Part shown: positions 55,942 to 64,000 of the stretch, one piece after another
How the letters are laid out: each line of letters opens with the position of its first letter
Position numbering within the stretch: position 1 is the stretch's first letter
Source of the DNA: Streptomyces sp. NK15101
GTDB taxonomy: Bacteria > Actinomycetota > Actinomycetes > Streptomycetales > Streptomycetaceae
NCBI RefSeq assembly: GCF_020400725.1
Contig: NZ_JAINVG010000036.1
Location: 1-64,000 of the forward strand
Reading direction: 5' to 3'
Length of the DNA stretch: 64,000 bases
Program-made: the position numbers and the translations under genes
The notes under the pieces: model-generated
Databases searched by the model: none
Seen by the model: only the letters and a program-made list of their open reading frames with translations
What the model was told of the DNA's origin: nothing

Positions 55942-56819
55942 GCGCCGACCCGCTCGGGCACCGCGTGGTGGCGGGTGATGTTCCGCTCCAGGAGGCGGGT
56001 CGAGGCGGCGACGCCGACCCCGGACCGGGGGTCGAAGGACGGCAGCCGACCGTCGTCCCGCTTCAGCTCCGCGAGCGCCGCGTCCATCGCCTCGTGCGCC
56101 GCGAAGAGGCAGGGCGTGCTGTAGATCGCCACGTCCACGCCGAGATCGGTGAGCTCGGTGAGCGAGAGCCGCGGGGACTTGCCCCCGGCGATCTGGTTGA
56201 AGAGCAGCGGCTTGCCGTCGACCACCTCGCGGATCCGGTGGATCCACTCGACGCTCCGCACCCCGTCCACGAGCACCACGTCGGCGTCGGTGGCGGCCAG
56301 GCACTTGGCCCGCTGGAGGATGTCCGCCTCGTCGGTGGCATCGGTGCGGGCCACCACGACCATGTCCCGGCGGGTGGCCAGCACCATCTCCAGCTTGGCC
56401 AGGTACTCGTCGAGCGGCAGCACCTGCTTGCCGTCCGCGTGGCCGCACCGGCGGGGCCGCTTCTGGTCCTCCAGGATCACGCCCGACGCACCGATCCGCT
56501 CCAGGCCCTCCACCACGTGGCAGGCCACCTCGGGGTCGACGTAGCCGTCGTCGATGTCCACGAGCAGGTGGTGGCGGGGGAACGCGCCGCGCAGCCGCTG
56601 CACGAACGCCACCATGTCCGGCCAGGCGATGAAGCCGATGTCCGGAAGCCCGTAGTACGAGGCGGCGAAGCCGAACCCGGAGACGAACATCCCGTCGTAG
56701 TGGTCGGCGGCGACGGAGGCCGAGTACATGTCGTAGACGCCGATCAGCGGGGTCGTGCCCGGCGCCGCGACGGCCTCGCGCAACTTGTTTCCGTAGCTCA
56801 AGGTCTGACTCCTGGTCAT
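55938..56819 (-). CDS. isocitrate lyase/PEP mutase family enzyme
   Basis: A 293-residue TIM-barrel enzyme of the isocitrate lyase/phosphoenolpyruvate mutase superfamily. Metal-site DIDDGY about residue 88, EDQKRPRRCGH about 115 (Cys-Gly-His as in methylisocitrate and isocitrate lyases rather than the Asn form of PEP mutase), and VVARTDA about 150. Likely a 2-methylisocitrate lyase-like or oxaloacetate/phosphonate-type enzyme; no phosphonate genes are near, which speaks against PEP mutase. A 228-base region upstream holds no gene. Confidence 0.8.
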   Translation of the reverse strand: MTRSQTLSYGNKLREAVAAPGTTPLIGVYDMYSASVAADHYDGMFVSGFGFAASYYGLPDIGFIAWPDMVAFVQRLRGAFPRHHLLVDIDDGYVDPEVACHVVEGLERIGASGVILEDQKRPRRCGHADGKQVLPLDEYLAKLEMVLATRRDMVVVARTDATDEADILQRAKCLAATDADVVLVDGVRSVEWIHRIREVVDGKPLLFNQIAGGKSPRLSLTELTDLGVDVAIYSTPCLFAAHEAMDAALAELKRDDGRLPSFDPRSGVGVAASTRLLERNITRHHAVPERVGA

Positions 56820-57047
56820 CTCGGGGAAACACGGAAAAGGTGCAGAACCGCCGCAACACGACGGAGCTTTACCAAAACCTGATGATTTCCTGAGACGGCG
56901 CGGAACTTCGTCTTACGAGCGCTTTACTCACTCTCCCGGCCTAGCGCATTCACCAGAGAAACGTCACTTGCGCGAGGAACGGCCTTGTTCCGCACGCCGG
57001 ATGGGCCCGCCCCCGCCCGGCCGCCGCCGGTTGCCGGCCCGCCGCCG

Positions 57048-58388
57048 CTACCCGTAGCTCCGCGCCGGCGCCGGTCCCGCCGCTCCCGCCACCGCGTCCG
57101 CCAGCGCCTCGACCTCCGCGGCGTCCAGCCCCGAGACGGTCAGCCGGACGGCCGGCCCCGCGTCCATCCGGAAGCGCGCGCCCGGCGCGACGGCCCATCC
57201 CGCGGCGAGGAGCCGGGCGACCGCGCCGGTCTCGTCGGAGACCGGCACCCAGACGTTCATGCCGCCCCGTCCGTGTGCCTCGACGCCGCGCCGCGCGAGG
57301 GCCCGCACGAGCCCGTCGCGCCGCTCCCCGTACGCGCGCGCGACGACGGCCGGGTCCACGGCGCCCACGGCCCACAGATGCGCGACGGTCCGCTGGAGCA
57401 GCCTGCTGACCCAGCCGGGGCCGAGGCGCTGCCGCCCGAGCACCCGGTCGACGGTCTCGGCGTCCCCGGTGAAGGCGGCGATCCGCAGGTCGGGCCCGTA
57501 CGCCTTGGCGACCGAGCGGACGAGCACCCAGTGGTCGGTGACGCCGGCCAGCGGGTGGAGGGGCTGCGCGACGATGCCGTGCCCGTGGTCGTCCTCGACG
57601 AGGAGCACTCCGGGATGCGCCCCGAGGACCCGCCGCAGCTCCCGGGCGCGCTCTTCGGTGACGCAGGCCCCGGTGGGGTTCTGCGCACGGTCGGTGACGA
57701 TCACGGCCCGCGCCCCGCCCTGCCGGATCGCACGCCCGACGGCCTCCGGGAGGGGGCCGTCGTCGTCGACGGCGACCGGCACCGGGCGCAGTCCGAGCGC
57801 GGGGACGAGGTCGAGGAGGCTGCCCCAGCCCGGGTCCTCGACGGCGACGGCGTCGCCGGGCCTGAGGCGGGCGGTGAGGACCCGCTCGATGGCGTCGAGG
57901 GAGCCCGAGGCGACGCCGACGGGCCCGGCGGGCACCCCGTCCGCGTCGAAGGCGGCGCGCGCGAGGCGCCCGAACTCCTCGTCGACGGGGGCCTCTCCGT
58001 ACAGGCCGGGCCGCTCGGCGTACCGCCGGGCGACCTCGGCGAAGGCCTCGCCGAGGGGTGGGAGCAGGGCGGGGTCGGGGCTGCCGTCGCTGACGTCCCG
58101 GACCCCGGCGGGCGCGTCCACGCGGATGGAGCCGCGCGCGGTCGTGGCGGGGCGCGGCCGCACCCGGCTGCCCCGTCGGCCGTCCGTCTCGATGACCCCG
58201 CGCTCGCGCAGGGTGCGGTAGGCGGCGGCGACGGTGTTGGGGTTCACGCCGAGGGTGAGCGCCAATTCCCGCATGGGCGGCAGCGGTTGGCCCGGCTGGA
58301 GCGCACCCGTGCCCACTCCCCGCTCGACGCTGGCGGCGATGTCCGATGCGCGACGGCCTTCGATCCGATACTCTCCTAGCACAAACAT
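57048..58388 (-). CDS. MocR-type GntR/aminotransferase regulator (PdxR-like)
   Basis: A 446-residue MocR protein: GntR winged helix at residues 15-80 (LPPMRELALTLGVNPNTVAAAYR), then a class I aminotransferase-fold domain with the PLP Lys in SVAKAYGPDLR. Such regulators sense PLP or an amine; PdxR members control vitamin B6 genes. Here the divergent neighbour belongs to the pyridoxamine oxidase-fold family, and the palindrome TGCACTAGTGCA lies between. No ribosome site precedes the ATG, so the mRNA may be leaderless. Confidence 0.87.
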   Translation of the reverse strand: MFVLGEYRIEGRRASDIAASVERGVGTGALQPGQPLPPMRELALTLGVNPNTVAAAYRTLRERGVIETDGRRGSRVRPRPATTARGSIRVDAPAGVRDVSDGSPDPALLPPLGEAFAEVARRYAERPGLYGEAPVDEEFGRLARAAFDADGVPAGPVGVASGSLDAIERVLTARLRPGDAVAVEDPGWGSLLDLVPALGLRPVPVAVDDDGPLPEAVGRAIRQGGARAVIVTDRAQNPTGACVTEERARELRRVLGAHPGVLLVEDDHGHGIVAQPLHPLAGVTDHWVLVRSVAKAYGPDLRIAAFTGDAETVDRVLGRQRLGPGWVSRLLQRTVAHLWAVGAVDPAVVARAYGERRDGLVRALARRGVEAHGRGGMNVWVPVSDETGAVARLLAAGWAVAPGARFRMDAGPAVRLTVSGLDAAEVEALADAVAGAAGPAPARSYG

Positions 58389-58393
58389 GATTA

Positions 58394-58405
58394 TGCACTA
58401 GTGCA
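58394..58405. promoter_or_regulatory. TGCACTAGTGCA palindrome, likely MocR operator
   Basis: A perfect 12-bp palindrome between the divergent MocR and PPOX-fold genes. A related CTAGCACA occurs at 58376-58383, giving the pair of half-sites typical of MocR operators. Confidence 0.6.
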
Positions 58406-58417
58406 ATGGAGATGGCA

Positions 58418-59089
58418 ATGAGCACCACCACCGAGGCGTACCAGGCGACCGACCGGACCGTGCCCACCCGCTCCCGTCACCGCGCCTCGTACGACAAGGA
58501 CCTCGTCCACGCGATACTCGACGAGGCCTACGTCTGCCACCTCGGCTTCGTCCGCGACGGCGCTCCGGTCGTCCTCCCCACCCTCTTCGGCAGGGTCGGC
58601 GAGCGCCTCTACGTCCACGGCTCCACCGGCTCGCGGCCGCTGCGCGCGGCCGGCGACGGCGCGACCGCCCCCGGCCTGCCCGTCTGCCTGACCGTGACGC
58701 ACGTCGACGGCCTCGTGCTCGCCCGCTCCGCGTTCCACCACTCGCTCAACTACCGCTCGGTCGTCGTCCACGGCACCGCCCACCAGGTCACGGACCCCGA
58801 GGAGCTGCGTACCGCCCTCGACGCCCTCGTCGACCACGTCGTCCCCGGCCGCTCCGCCGACTCGCGCCCCGGGAACGCCAAGGAGCTCGCCGCGACCGCG
58901 GTGATCCGGCTCGACCTGGACGAGGTCTCGGCGAAGGTCCGCACCGGCGGCCCCAACGACGACCCCGAGGACCTCGGCCTCCCGTACTGGTCCGGCGTCG
59001 TCCCCGTGCGGGGCGGCTACGGCACCCCCGTCCCGGCCGACGACCTCGACCCGTCCGTCACCCTGCCCGGCTACCTGGCCGCGCTCTGA
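58418..59089 (+). CDS. pyridoxamine 5'-phosphate oxidase-fold protein
   Basis: A 223-residue FMN-binding split-barrel protein (DEAYVCHLGFVRDGAPVVLP, then LYVHGSTGSRPLR). GGAG six bases before ATG 58418 selects it over two upstream ATGs. Divergent from MocR; followed by another FMN-binding protein after 21 bases, likely cotranscribed. Role in B6 salvage or detoxification is inferred from the regulator type only. Confidence 0.83.
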   Translation: MSTTTEAYQATDRTVPTRSRHRASYDKDLVHAILDEAYVCHLGFVRDGAPVVLPTLFGRVGERLYVHGSTGSRPLRAAGDGATAPGLPVCLTVTHVDGLVLARSAFHHSLNYRSVVVHGTAHQVTDPEELRTALDALVDHVVPGRSADSRPGNAKELAATAVIRLDLDEVSAKVRTGGPNDDPEDLGLPYWSGVVPVRGGYGTPVPADDLDPSVTLPGYLAAL

Positions 59090-59110
59090 CCCGGGAAGGA
59101 CGGACCGACG

Positions 59111-60025
59111 ATGCTGATCCACCCCTGGGACGCCGCCCACGACGAGGGCGAGTGGCGCGACTGGCTCTCCTGTCACGACTTCGGCCAGCTCGCCGTCAAC
59201 GGCCTCCCCGGCGAGCCGCCGTGGGTGCAGCCGGCGCACTTCCGGTACGACGCCGAGCCCGGCCCGTACGGCCGGGCGCTGACCCACCTGGCCCGGCCCA
59301 ACCCGCTCTGGCGCGCCCTGGAGGCGAACCCGACGGTGCTCCTGAGCGTGGTCGACGACTACGTCTACGTACCGGGGCCCTGGACGGCCCCCGAGGGCGC
59401 CCCGTCCGAGCACGGCACCCCGACCTCGTACTACGCGGCCGTCCAGCTGCGCTGCACCGCGCGAGTGGTCGACGATCCGGAGGAGAAGGCGGCGCTCCTC
59501 AACCGCCAGGTCGCCCACTTCCAGCCGGAGGGCGGCACGGCGACCGTCGCCCCCGGCGAGGCCCCGTTCGGGCGCATGCTGTCGGGGATCCGGGTGCTGA
59601 GCCTGGAGGTGACCGACGTACGGGCGAAGTTCAAGTACGCGGGCAACAAGCCGCAGGAGATCCAGGACCGCGTCTCGCAGCGGCTCGCCGAGCGGGCCGG
59701 CCCCGGCGACCTGAACGCCCGCGCCCACCAGCTGCGCCGCCGCGCGCACGGACGACCGCACGGGGGCGGGGCCGCACGAGTCCCGCCCCCGGCGGCGGTC
59801 TTCTACACCGTCACGGGCTCCCGCCTGCGCGCCTCCGTCGCCGTCCGCGCCTCCGCGAAGGCGAGGCCCGTCACGGCGGCGAGCAGCAGAAGGGTGCCGA
59901 GCACGATCGCGGCGGTGAGCCGCTCGCCGAGCAGCGAGACCGCGATCAGCGCGGCGCTCACCGGCTCCAGGAGCATGATCACGGAGACGGTGGCGGCCCG
60001 GACGACGGCCGCCCCGGCGAAGTAG
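59111..60025 (+). CDS. FMN-binding regulator-like protein (PaiB type), run-on 3' end
   Basis: Residues 1-210 form a complete PaiB/FMN_bind_2 protein (MLIHPWDAAHDEGEWRDWLS start; FKYAGNKPQEIQDRVSQRL near the end). The frame has no stop there and continues about 95 codons, through a hairpin at 59761-59791 and 223 bp antisense to the EamA gene. The extra Ser/Arg/Ala-rich tail has no family likeness. Loss of the natural stop is likely; the extended protein may still fold. Family members are redox-linked or act as negative regulators. Confidence 0.72.
   Translation: MLIHPWDAAHDEGEWRDWLSCHDFGQLAVNGLPGEPPWVQPAHFRYDAEPGPYGRALTHLARPNPLWRALEANPTVLLSVVDDYVYVPGPWTAPEGAPSEHGTPTSYYAAVQLRCTARVVDDPEEKAALLNRQVAHFQPEGGTATVAPGEAPFGRMLSGIRVLSLEVTDVRAKFKYAGNKPQEIQDRVSQRLAERAGPGDLNARAHQLRRRAHGRPHGGGAARVPPPAAVFYTVTGSRLRASVAVRASAKARPVTAASSRRVPSTIAAVSRSPSSETAISAALTGSRSMITETVAARTTAAPAK
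59761..59791. terminator. hairpin inside the run-on PaiB-like frame
   Basis: CGGGGGCGGG pairs with CCCGCCCCCG around an 11-base loop, 12 bp beyond the EamA stop codon and about where the PaiB-like gene would normally end. Typical bidirectional terminator placement. Confidence 0.7.
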
Positions 60026-60768
60026 AGCGCGTAGGCGAGCGCGGTCGGCACCGCCGCCACGTACACGAGCAGCAGCACCACGCTCACCGGCGCGTCGGTG
60101 TGCGGGACGAGCCCTTCCGCGAGGGCCGCGGGCAGCAGCCCGACCGCCCCGATCGCGAAGGCCCACGTGGTGGTCGCCAGGGCGTCCGTACCGCCGCCGT
60201 CCCGGCCGAGCCGCCGGGTGAGCAGGGTGATCGCCGCGTATCCGGCCGCCGAGACCACCGCGAGGACGACACCGAGCGGCCGCACCTCCGCGGCCCCGCC
60301 GCCCAGGACGAGGACGAGGAGCCCGGCGAGCGCTCCGGCGACGGCGGCGACCCCGCCGCGGCCGAGGCGCTCCCCCATGGTGAGCCGGGCGCCGATCGCG
60401 ATGAGGACGGGGCCGGCGCCCAGGGCGACGACGGTGCCGACCGCGAGGCCGGTCGCCTCGACGGCGGCGAAGTAGGCGCTCTGGAAGACGGTGAAGCCGA
60501 TGCCCGTACCGAGGACGCGGACCGTCCGCCGGCGGCGCGGTTCGCTCTCCGTGCGGGCGGCGGAGCGCCGGGGCCGCAGCGCCAGCGCGCCCAGGAGCAG
60601 GGCGAGGCCGCCGACGCAGCGCCAGAAGGAGAGGGCCAGCGGGCCCATGTCGCTGACGCGGAAGATCAGCGAGGCGGCGGCACCGGCCGTGCCCCAGGCG
60701 ATGCCGGCGACGATCAGATAGAAGAGGCTCCGCCCGACGGACAGGGCGGATCCCGAGGAGTTCGACAC
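59803..60768 (-). CDS. EamA (DMT-superfamily) transporter
   Basis: A 321-residue exporter with ten membrane helices in two EamA repeats (first from IVAGIAWGTAGAAASLIF, second from LGVVLAVVSAAGYAAITLLT). Starts at GTG 60768. Another EamA gene lies 175 bases upstream on the same strand; the gap holds a short frame (MHSTVLPPPAA, from 60933) and GC-rich repeats that might attenuate, but no proven leader. Substrate unknown. Confidence 0.87.
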   Translation of the reverse strand: MSNSSGSALSVGRSLFYLIVAGIAWGTAGAAASLIFRVSDMGPLALSFWRCVGGLALLLGALALRPRRSAARTESEPRRRRTVRVLGTGIGFTVFQSAYFAAVEATGLAVGTVVALGAGPVLIAIGARLTMGERLGRGGVAAVAGALAGLLVLVLGGGAAEVRPLGVVLAVVSAAGYAAITLLTRRLGRDGGGTDALATTTWAFAIGAVGLLPAALAEGLVPHTDAPVSVVLLLVYVAAVPTALAYALYFAGAAVVRAATVSVIMLLEPVSAALIAVSLLGERLTAAIVLGTLLLLAAVTGLAFAEARTATEARRREPVTV

Positions 60769-60943
60769 GTGGGTTCTCCGTGGAAGACAGGAGGAAAGGG
60801 TGGTCGCTGGGCTCCGCGCGCGGGCAGCGACGAACCGCTCGGGGGCGAGAGGCCGCCGGCCGAGCCCGGTCTTCGTCGGGGAGAGTCTCCGCGCGCGCTA
60901 GGCGGCGGGAGGCGGAAGCACGGTCGAATGCATGGCCGGCAGC

Positions 60944-61960
60944 CTAGGGGGCGGTTCGCCCGGCCGACAACTCCGTGCCCCGTCCGGCACCCGCCGCCCC
61001 GGAACCGGAGTCGGCCCCGGACGCGGAGCCGGCGACCGGTCCCTGCGCCGGCGCCTTCGGCGTCGAGGACTGGGCGATGAAGGCCCCGACCAGGACCACC
61101 GCGCCGCCGAGGATCTGCGGGGCGTCCAGGTGCTCGCCGAGCAGGATCCAGGCCAGGACGGTCGCGATGACCGCCTCCAGACAGGCGACGACGCCCGCCA
61201 CCTGCGGGGAGAGCCGGCGCACCGAGATGACGCCGGTGACGTACGCGAGGACGGTGGCGATCAGCACGATCCAGCCGAGCAGCAGCCACGCGGGCACGCT
61301 CGTCCCGTCCATGTCGGCCCGTCCGGCGAGGATGCCCCAGTCCATGCCCCAGGGCCGGGCCACGGCCGTGAGGACGACCGCGCCGATGAGCAGTCCGTAC
61401 GCGATCACGCCGAGCGGATCCGCCTGCTCGGCCTCGTCGGCGCCCTGGTCGGACAGGACGAAGTACCCGACCTGGCAGCAGGCGGCGGCGAGGGCCAGGA
61501 GCAGTCCGACGAGGTCGAAGCTCAGCCCGGACCAGACCTGCACGACGCACGCGAGGCCGCCGGCGGCCAGGACGACGCCGAGGGCGGCGGCGCGGGTGAC
61601 GGGCCGGCGCTGGACGAAGCGGACCCAGCCGAGGACGAGGGCGGGGGCGAGGTACTCGATGAGCAGGGCGACGCCGACCGGGATGCGGGAGATGGAGGCG
61701 AAGTAGAAGGCCTGGACCCCGGCGACGGCGAGCAGGCCGAAGCCCGCGAGGAGCGCGGGTTTGCGGCGCAGGAGGTCCCGGTGGCGCCAGGCCACCGGGA
61801 GCATGACGAGTGCGGCGCCGGCCACCCGGAGCCACACCACGTGGAGCGGGTCGAGTCCCGCCTCTATGAGCGGCTTGGCCGCCACTCCCGAACCACCGAA
61901 TGCGAAGGCCGAGGCCAGGGCGAGTCCCAGGCCGGCGCTTCTCCCCTGAGACGCGTGCAT
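60944..61960 (-). CDS. EamA (DMT-superfamily) transporter
   Basis: A 338-residue member of the EamA family, ten helices (first LALASAFAFGGSGVAAKPLI), with a Ser/Gly/Ala-rich cytoplasmic tail. Similar in layout to the next gene but not a recent duplicate. The tandem pair may export different compounds or form one unit; EamA proteins usually act singly. Confidence 0.87.
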   Translation of the reverse strand: MHASQGRSAGLGLALASAFAFGGSGVAAKPLIEAGLDPLHVVWLRVAGAALVMLPVAWRHRDLLRRKPALLAGFGLLAVAGVQAFYFASISRIPVGVALLIEYLAPALVLGWVRFVQRRPVTRAAALGVVLAAGGLACVVQVWSGLSFDLVGLLLALAAACCQVGYFVLSDQGADEAEQADPLGVIAYGLLIGAVVLTAVARPWGMDWGILAGRADMDGTSVPAWLLLGWIVLIATVLAYVTGVISVRRLSPQVAGVVACLEAVIATVLAWILLGEHLDAPQILGGAVVLVGAFIAQSSTPKAPAQGPVAGSASGADSGSGAAGAGRGTELSAGRTAP

Positions 61961-62001
61961 CGGGCCATCATGACAGGACGCCGTCAGGGGCGTAACCCCC
62001 G

Positions 62002-62586
62002 TTACACCTGTTGAGACGGCTCCTCGTCACGGGCGGTCAGGAGGCCGGTGGCACGGGCGGTCAGCGCGGCCGGATCGACTCCCGCGCGGCGCAGCACCTC
62101 CACGGCGCGGCTCTCGGGATCGGCGGCGACGGCCACGAGCAGGTCGATGCCGCGGGCCTGCGGCTCACCGCGCTCGGCGGCCCGCCGGAAGGCGTCCTCC
62201 AGGGCGGCGGCCGCGGCCGGGGACCACGGGGAGGGACGGGCGTCCGGGGATTCCGCCCGGCGCGCGGCGGGCAGCAGGCGCCGGGCGGCCGAACCCTCCT
62301 CCGCCCGCTGCCAGCGCAGCCCGTAGCCGATGGAACGCTGGACGAGATAGCCGAGGACGCGGGCGAGCTGATGGCCGCCCTCGAAGGCGGCGCCGACCTC
62401 GGGGTCGGACTCGACGAGCGAGTGCAGGAGGTGGGCGGTGTCGATCTGGCGGTCACCGTCCCGGAGCGCCCTGCGCCGCGCCCCCGACACGACCGCGGCG
62501 AGCGAGGGCGTCAGGAAGGGCGCGAGCTCCGCGCGCGGGGCGACGGACGGCAGAAGCGGCTGAGGGCGCGGGGCGGGATGGTGCAC
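62002..62586 (-). CDS. Clp N-terminal domain protein
   Basis: A 194-residue protein made of two Clp_N repeats (ALRDGDRQIDTAHLLHSLVE and GEPQARGIDLLVAVAADPES), the substrate- and adaptor-binding module of ClpA/ClpC, without ATPase domains. Such stand-alone proteins may act as adaptor or decoy for ClpC. GTG start at 62586 directly after GGGAGG, unusually close. Confidence 0.75.
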   Translation of the reverse strand: MHHPAPRPQPLLPSVAPRAELAPFLTPSLAAVVSGARRRALRDGDRQIDTAHLLHSLVESDPEVGAAFEGGHQLARVLGYLVQRSIGYGLRWQRAEEGSAARRLLPAARRAESPDARPSPWSPAAAAALEDAFRRAAERGEPQARGIDLLVAVAADPESRAVEVLRRAGVDPAALTARATGLLTARDEEPSQQV

Positions 62587-62791
62587 CCTCCCACCTCATC
62601 AGGCCGGGGCGGCCGGAGCATCACCGGGGAGGAGCATGTCCGCATCCCACCGGAGTTGGGCACGGGCGCGCGGTTCCTCCTCCTTACGGATGAGATCGCG
62701 CGCGTTGCCCCCGAGAGGCGCGCGCCGCCTTGCTTCACGCCCCCTTTGCAACCACGGCCCCCTTCCCGCGCGTCCTCCGGTCGTGTTCTGG

Positions 62792-63007
62792 ATGGTGGGC
62801 CTGCTCGCGCGTGACGGGCGGCAGTACGTGTACCGGGTGTACGCGCCCCGGGAGGCGCTGCCGGCCGATCTGTTCTGGGCCGCCTTCCACTGCCACGAGG
62901 AGGACGGGGCGCCACGGGCCTCCGACGACTTCGACGCGGCCGAGATCCGGTGGATCGGCGACGGCACGGGGCCGACGACCGCAGAACTGACGGTTCATCA
63001 GTATTGA
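62792..63007 (+). CDS. small hypothetical protein
   Basis: About 71 residues from ATG 62792 (GTG 62783 possible): strands GRQYVYRVYAPREALP and acidic helix region, ending TAELTVHQY. No signal or membrane segment, no family recognised. The longer frame back to 62636 is Arg/Ala-rich and unlikely to be translated. Confidence 0.45.
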   Translation: MVGLLARDGRQYVYRVYAPREALPADLFWAAFHCHEEDGAPRASDDFDAAEIRWIGDGTGPTTAELTVHQY

Positions 63008-63076
63008 ATGTTCACGGCCGCCCCGCTACGTTCCGCGACACCGGAACCCAGTTGGCACGCGTGAAGGGGTGGTCTC

Positions 63077-63505
63077 ATGGCCGAAGTCAGCGCGGAGGCA
63101 CGGATCGAGGCGCCGGCCGGAAAGGTCTGGGCACGGCTCACGGACTTCTCCTCGTACGGCGAGTGGAACGCCACCCACACCGGCTTCCCGAACGGCGGCC
63201 CGGCCGCCCTGGAGGCGGGCGCCACCTTCACGGAGAACATGAAGCTGATGGGCTTCCCCGCCGAGGTCCTGTGGACGGTCGAGGAGCTGGAGTCCGAGCG
63301 GGCGTTCGCCATCAGGGGCAAGGGCCCGATGGGGGTCGTCGTCGCCACGCGCTACTCGCTGGCGGCGGAGGGGGACGCCACGACGGTACGGATCGACGGC
63401 GAGTTCACCGGCGCGGCGGTCTCCCTGATGGCGGGCAAGCTCAAGGACTCGGCCACGGCGGCGCTGACCGAGTCCCTGCGCAAGCTCTCGGGCCTGGTGG
63501 CCTGA
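63077..63505 (+). CDS. SRPBCC (START-like) protein
   Basis: A 142-residue protein of the polyketide cyclase/SRPBCC fold (EARIEAPAGKVWARLTDFSS start, GEWNATHTGF, C-terminal helix GKLKDSATAALTESLRKL). The hydrophobic cavity binds a lipid or aromatic ligand; the role is unknown. GAAGGGG precedes the ATG. A strong terminator follows, facing the PadR gene. Confidence 0.85.
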   Translation: MAEVSAEARIEAPAGKVWARLTDFSSYGEWNATHTGFPNGGPAALEAGATFTENMKLMGFPAEVLWTVEELESERAFAIRGKGPMGVVVATRYSLAAEGDATTVRIDGEFTGAAVSLMAGKLKDSATAALTESLRKLSGLVA

Positions 63506-63526
63506 ACCGCGCGCACGGAGAACGAC

Positions 63527-63560
63527 GAAGGGCCCCGCGACGGCCGTCGCGGGGCCCTTC
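63527..63560. terminator. bidirectional terminator
   Basis: A 34-base perfect palindrome with 16-bp stem arms (63527-63542 with 63545-63560) between the convergent SRPBCC and PadR genes. Confidence 0.85.
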
Positions 63561-63578
63561 CCGTGGCGCACGCCGGAC

Positions 63579-64000
63579 TCAGTGCTCGTCGGCGAGGATC
63601 AGGTACAGCTTCTTGCGGGCCTCGTTGATCACGGCGACCGCCTTCTGCCGCTGCTCGGCGCTACCGGTCTTCCAGACCTGCCCGAACGCCTCCGTCAGAC
63701 CGAAACCGGCCTGCCGGATCTCGTTCAGGGCGTCCCAGTCGATCCCGCGCCCGGCCTCCTCCCACGGCGCCTCGGGCCCCTCCTCGGCCTCGGCGCGCCC
63801 GGTGTCGGTGAGCGTGAACAGCTTCTTGCCGCCCTCGGTCACGCTGGTGATCAGCCCCTCGTCCTCCAGCATCTGGAGGGTCGGGTAGACCGAGCCCGGA
63901 CTGGGCTTCCACGCCCCGTCGCTGCGCTCGCCGATCTCCCGGATCATCTCGTAGCCGTGCATCGGGCGCTCTTTCAGGAGCGCCAGGATCGAGGCGCGCA
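63579..64000 (-). CDS. PadR-family regulator (5' end beyond window)
   Basis: A PadR winged-helix regulator whose frame continues past the window end (ILALLKERPMHGYEMI spans an internal Met at 63962). Core motif GSVYPTLQMLEDEGLITS is intact, followed by a C-terminal dimerisation helix (EQRQKAVAVINEARKKLYLI). Controls an unseen neighbouring gene, often a transporter, in this family. Confidence 0.85.
   Translation of the reverse strand, partial: RASILALLKERPMHGYEMIREIGERSDGAWKPSPGSVYPTLQMLEDEGLITSVTEGGKKLFTLTDTGRAEAEEGPEAPWEEAGRGIDWDALNEIRQAGFGLTEAFGQVWKTGSAEQRQKAVAVINEARKKLYLILADEH

Noticed and set aside
60900..60933. Leader peptide MHSTVLPPPAA before the EamA gene
   Set aside because: Only 11 codons, no run of one regulatory amino acid beyond three Pro, and no clear ribosome site.
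1..64000. CRISPR arrays, rRNA or tRNA genes, complete IS elements
   Set aside because: No regularly spaced repeats, no cloverleaf or rRNA sequence and no transposase gene were found on reading both strands.

Overview
The window is high-GC actinobacterial chromosome, almost certainly from a Streptomyces species. Coding is dense with GC-rich third positions, GTG starts and GGAGG-type ribosome sites are common, and many products belong to streptomycete families (DUF6230/DUF6114 proteins, MocR and TetR regulators, a HipA-like kinase with DUF3037, actinobacterial KdpF). I see no rRNA, tRNA, CRISPR array or intact insertion sequence.

Left part (1-17.6 kb): ordinary chromosomal genes. These are a DNA alkylation repair enzyme (cut by the window edge), a VTT-domain membrane protein, undecaprenyl-diphosphatase, a flavin reductase-like protein, an apolipoprotein N-acyltransferase, a Gfo/Idh/MocA oxidoreductase, and an FAD monooxygenase divergent from its likely TetR repressor across two strong palindromes. 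There follow an ArsR-MFS pair, DinB and TPR proteins, uracil-DNA glycosylase, a family-5 solute-binding lipoprotein, two SDR reductases, and a DUF3037/HipA-like kinase pair.

Middle part (17.6-42.1 kb): an apparent potassium island. A 120-bp stretch holding the promoter and first 35 codons of the HipA-like kinase gene is repeated, in the same orientation and without gaps, exactly 24,492 bp away (114/120 identical; all four coding differences are silent). A third, decayed copy, an integrase-like remnant and a set of 11-bp-period TGGGGAG repeats sit at the edges. Inside are a full kdp operon (27-aa ORF, kdpF, kdpA, kdpB, kdpC, kdpE, kdpD), a second kdpF-kdpD pair, a second complete kdpB without kdpA or kdpC, an orphan KdpD-type membrane domain (DUF4118), a large APC permease and a KimA-like potassium permease. 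The potassium gene groups share an upstream direct repeat, YTGACR-N5-YTRACR with 11-bp period, which looks like a response-regulator (KdpE) site. The island also carries a 25-residue bL37-like ribosomal protein and several genes of unknown role.

Right part (42.1-64 kb): chromosomal genes again. A six-gene translationally coupled operon alternates exported DUF6230 proteins and membrane DUF6114 proteins and lies divergent from a TetR regulator, with inverted GACACTT repeats between. Next come a short signal peptidase I, an AraC regulator, a Rieske lipoprotein, an isochorismatase-like protein, FMN/F420-binding proteins, LysR and MocR regulators each divergent from a likely target, three EamA transporters, an isocitrate lyase/PEP mutase family enzyme coupled to a small exported protein, a Clp-N protein, an SRPBCC protein and a PadR regulator cut by the window end.

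The potassium island with its shared operator and flanking kinase-gene repeats is the most unusual system here; the DUF6230/DUF6114 operon is the second.
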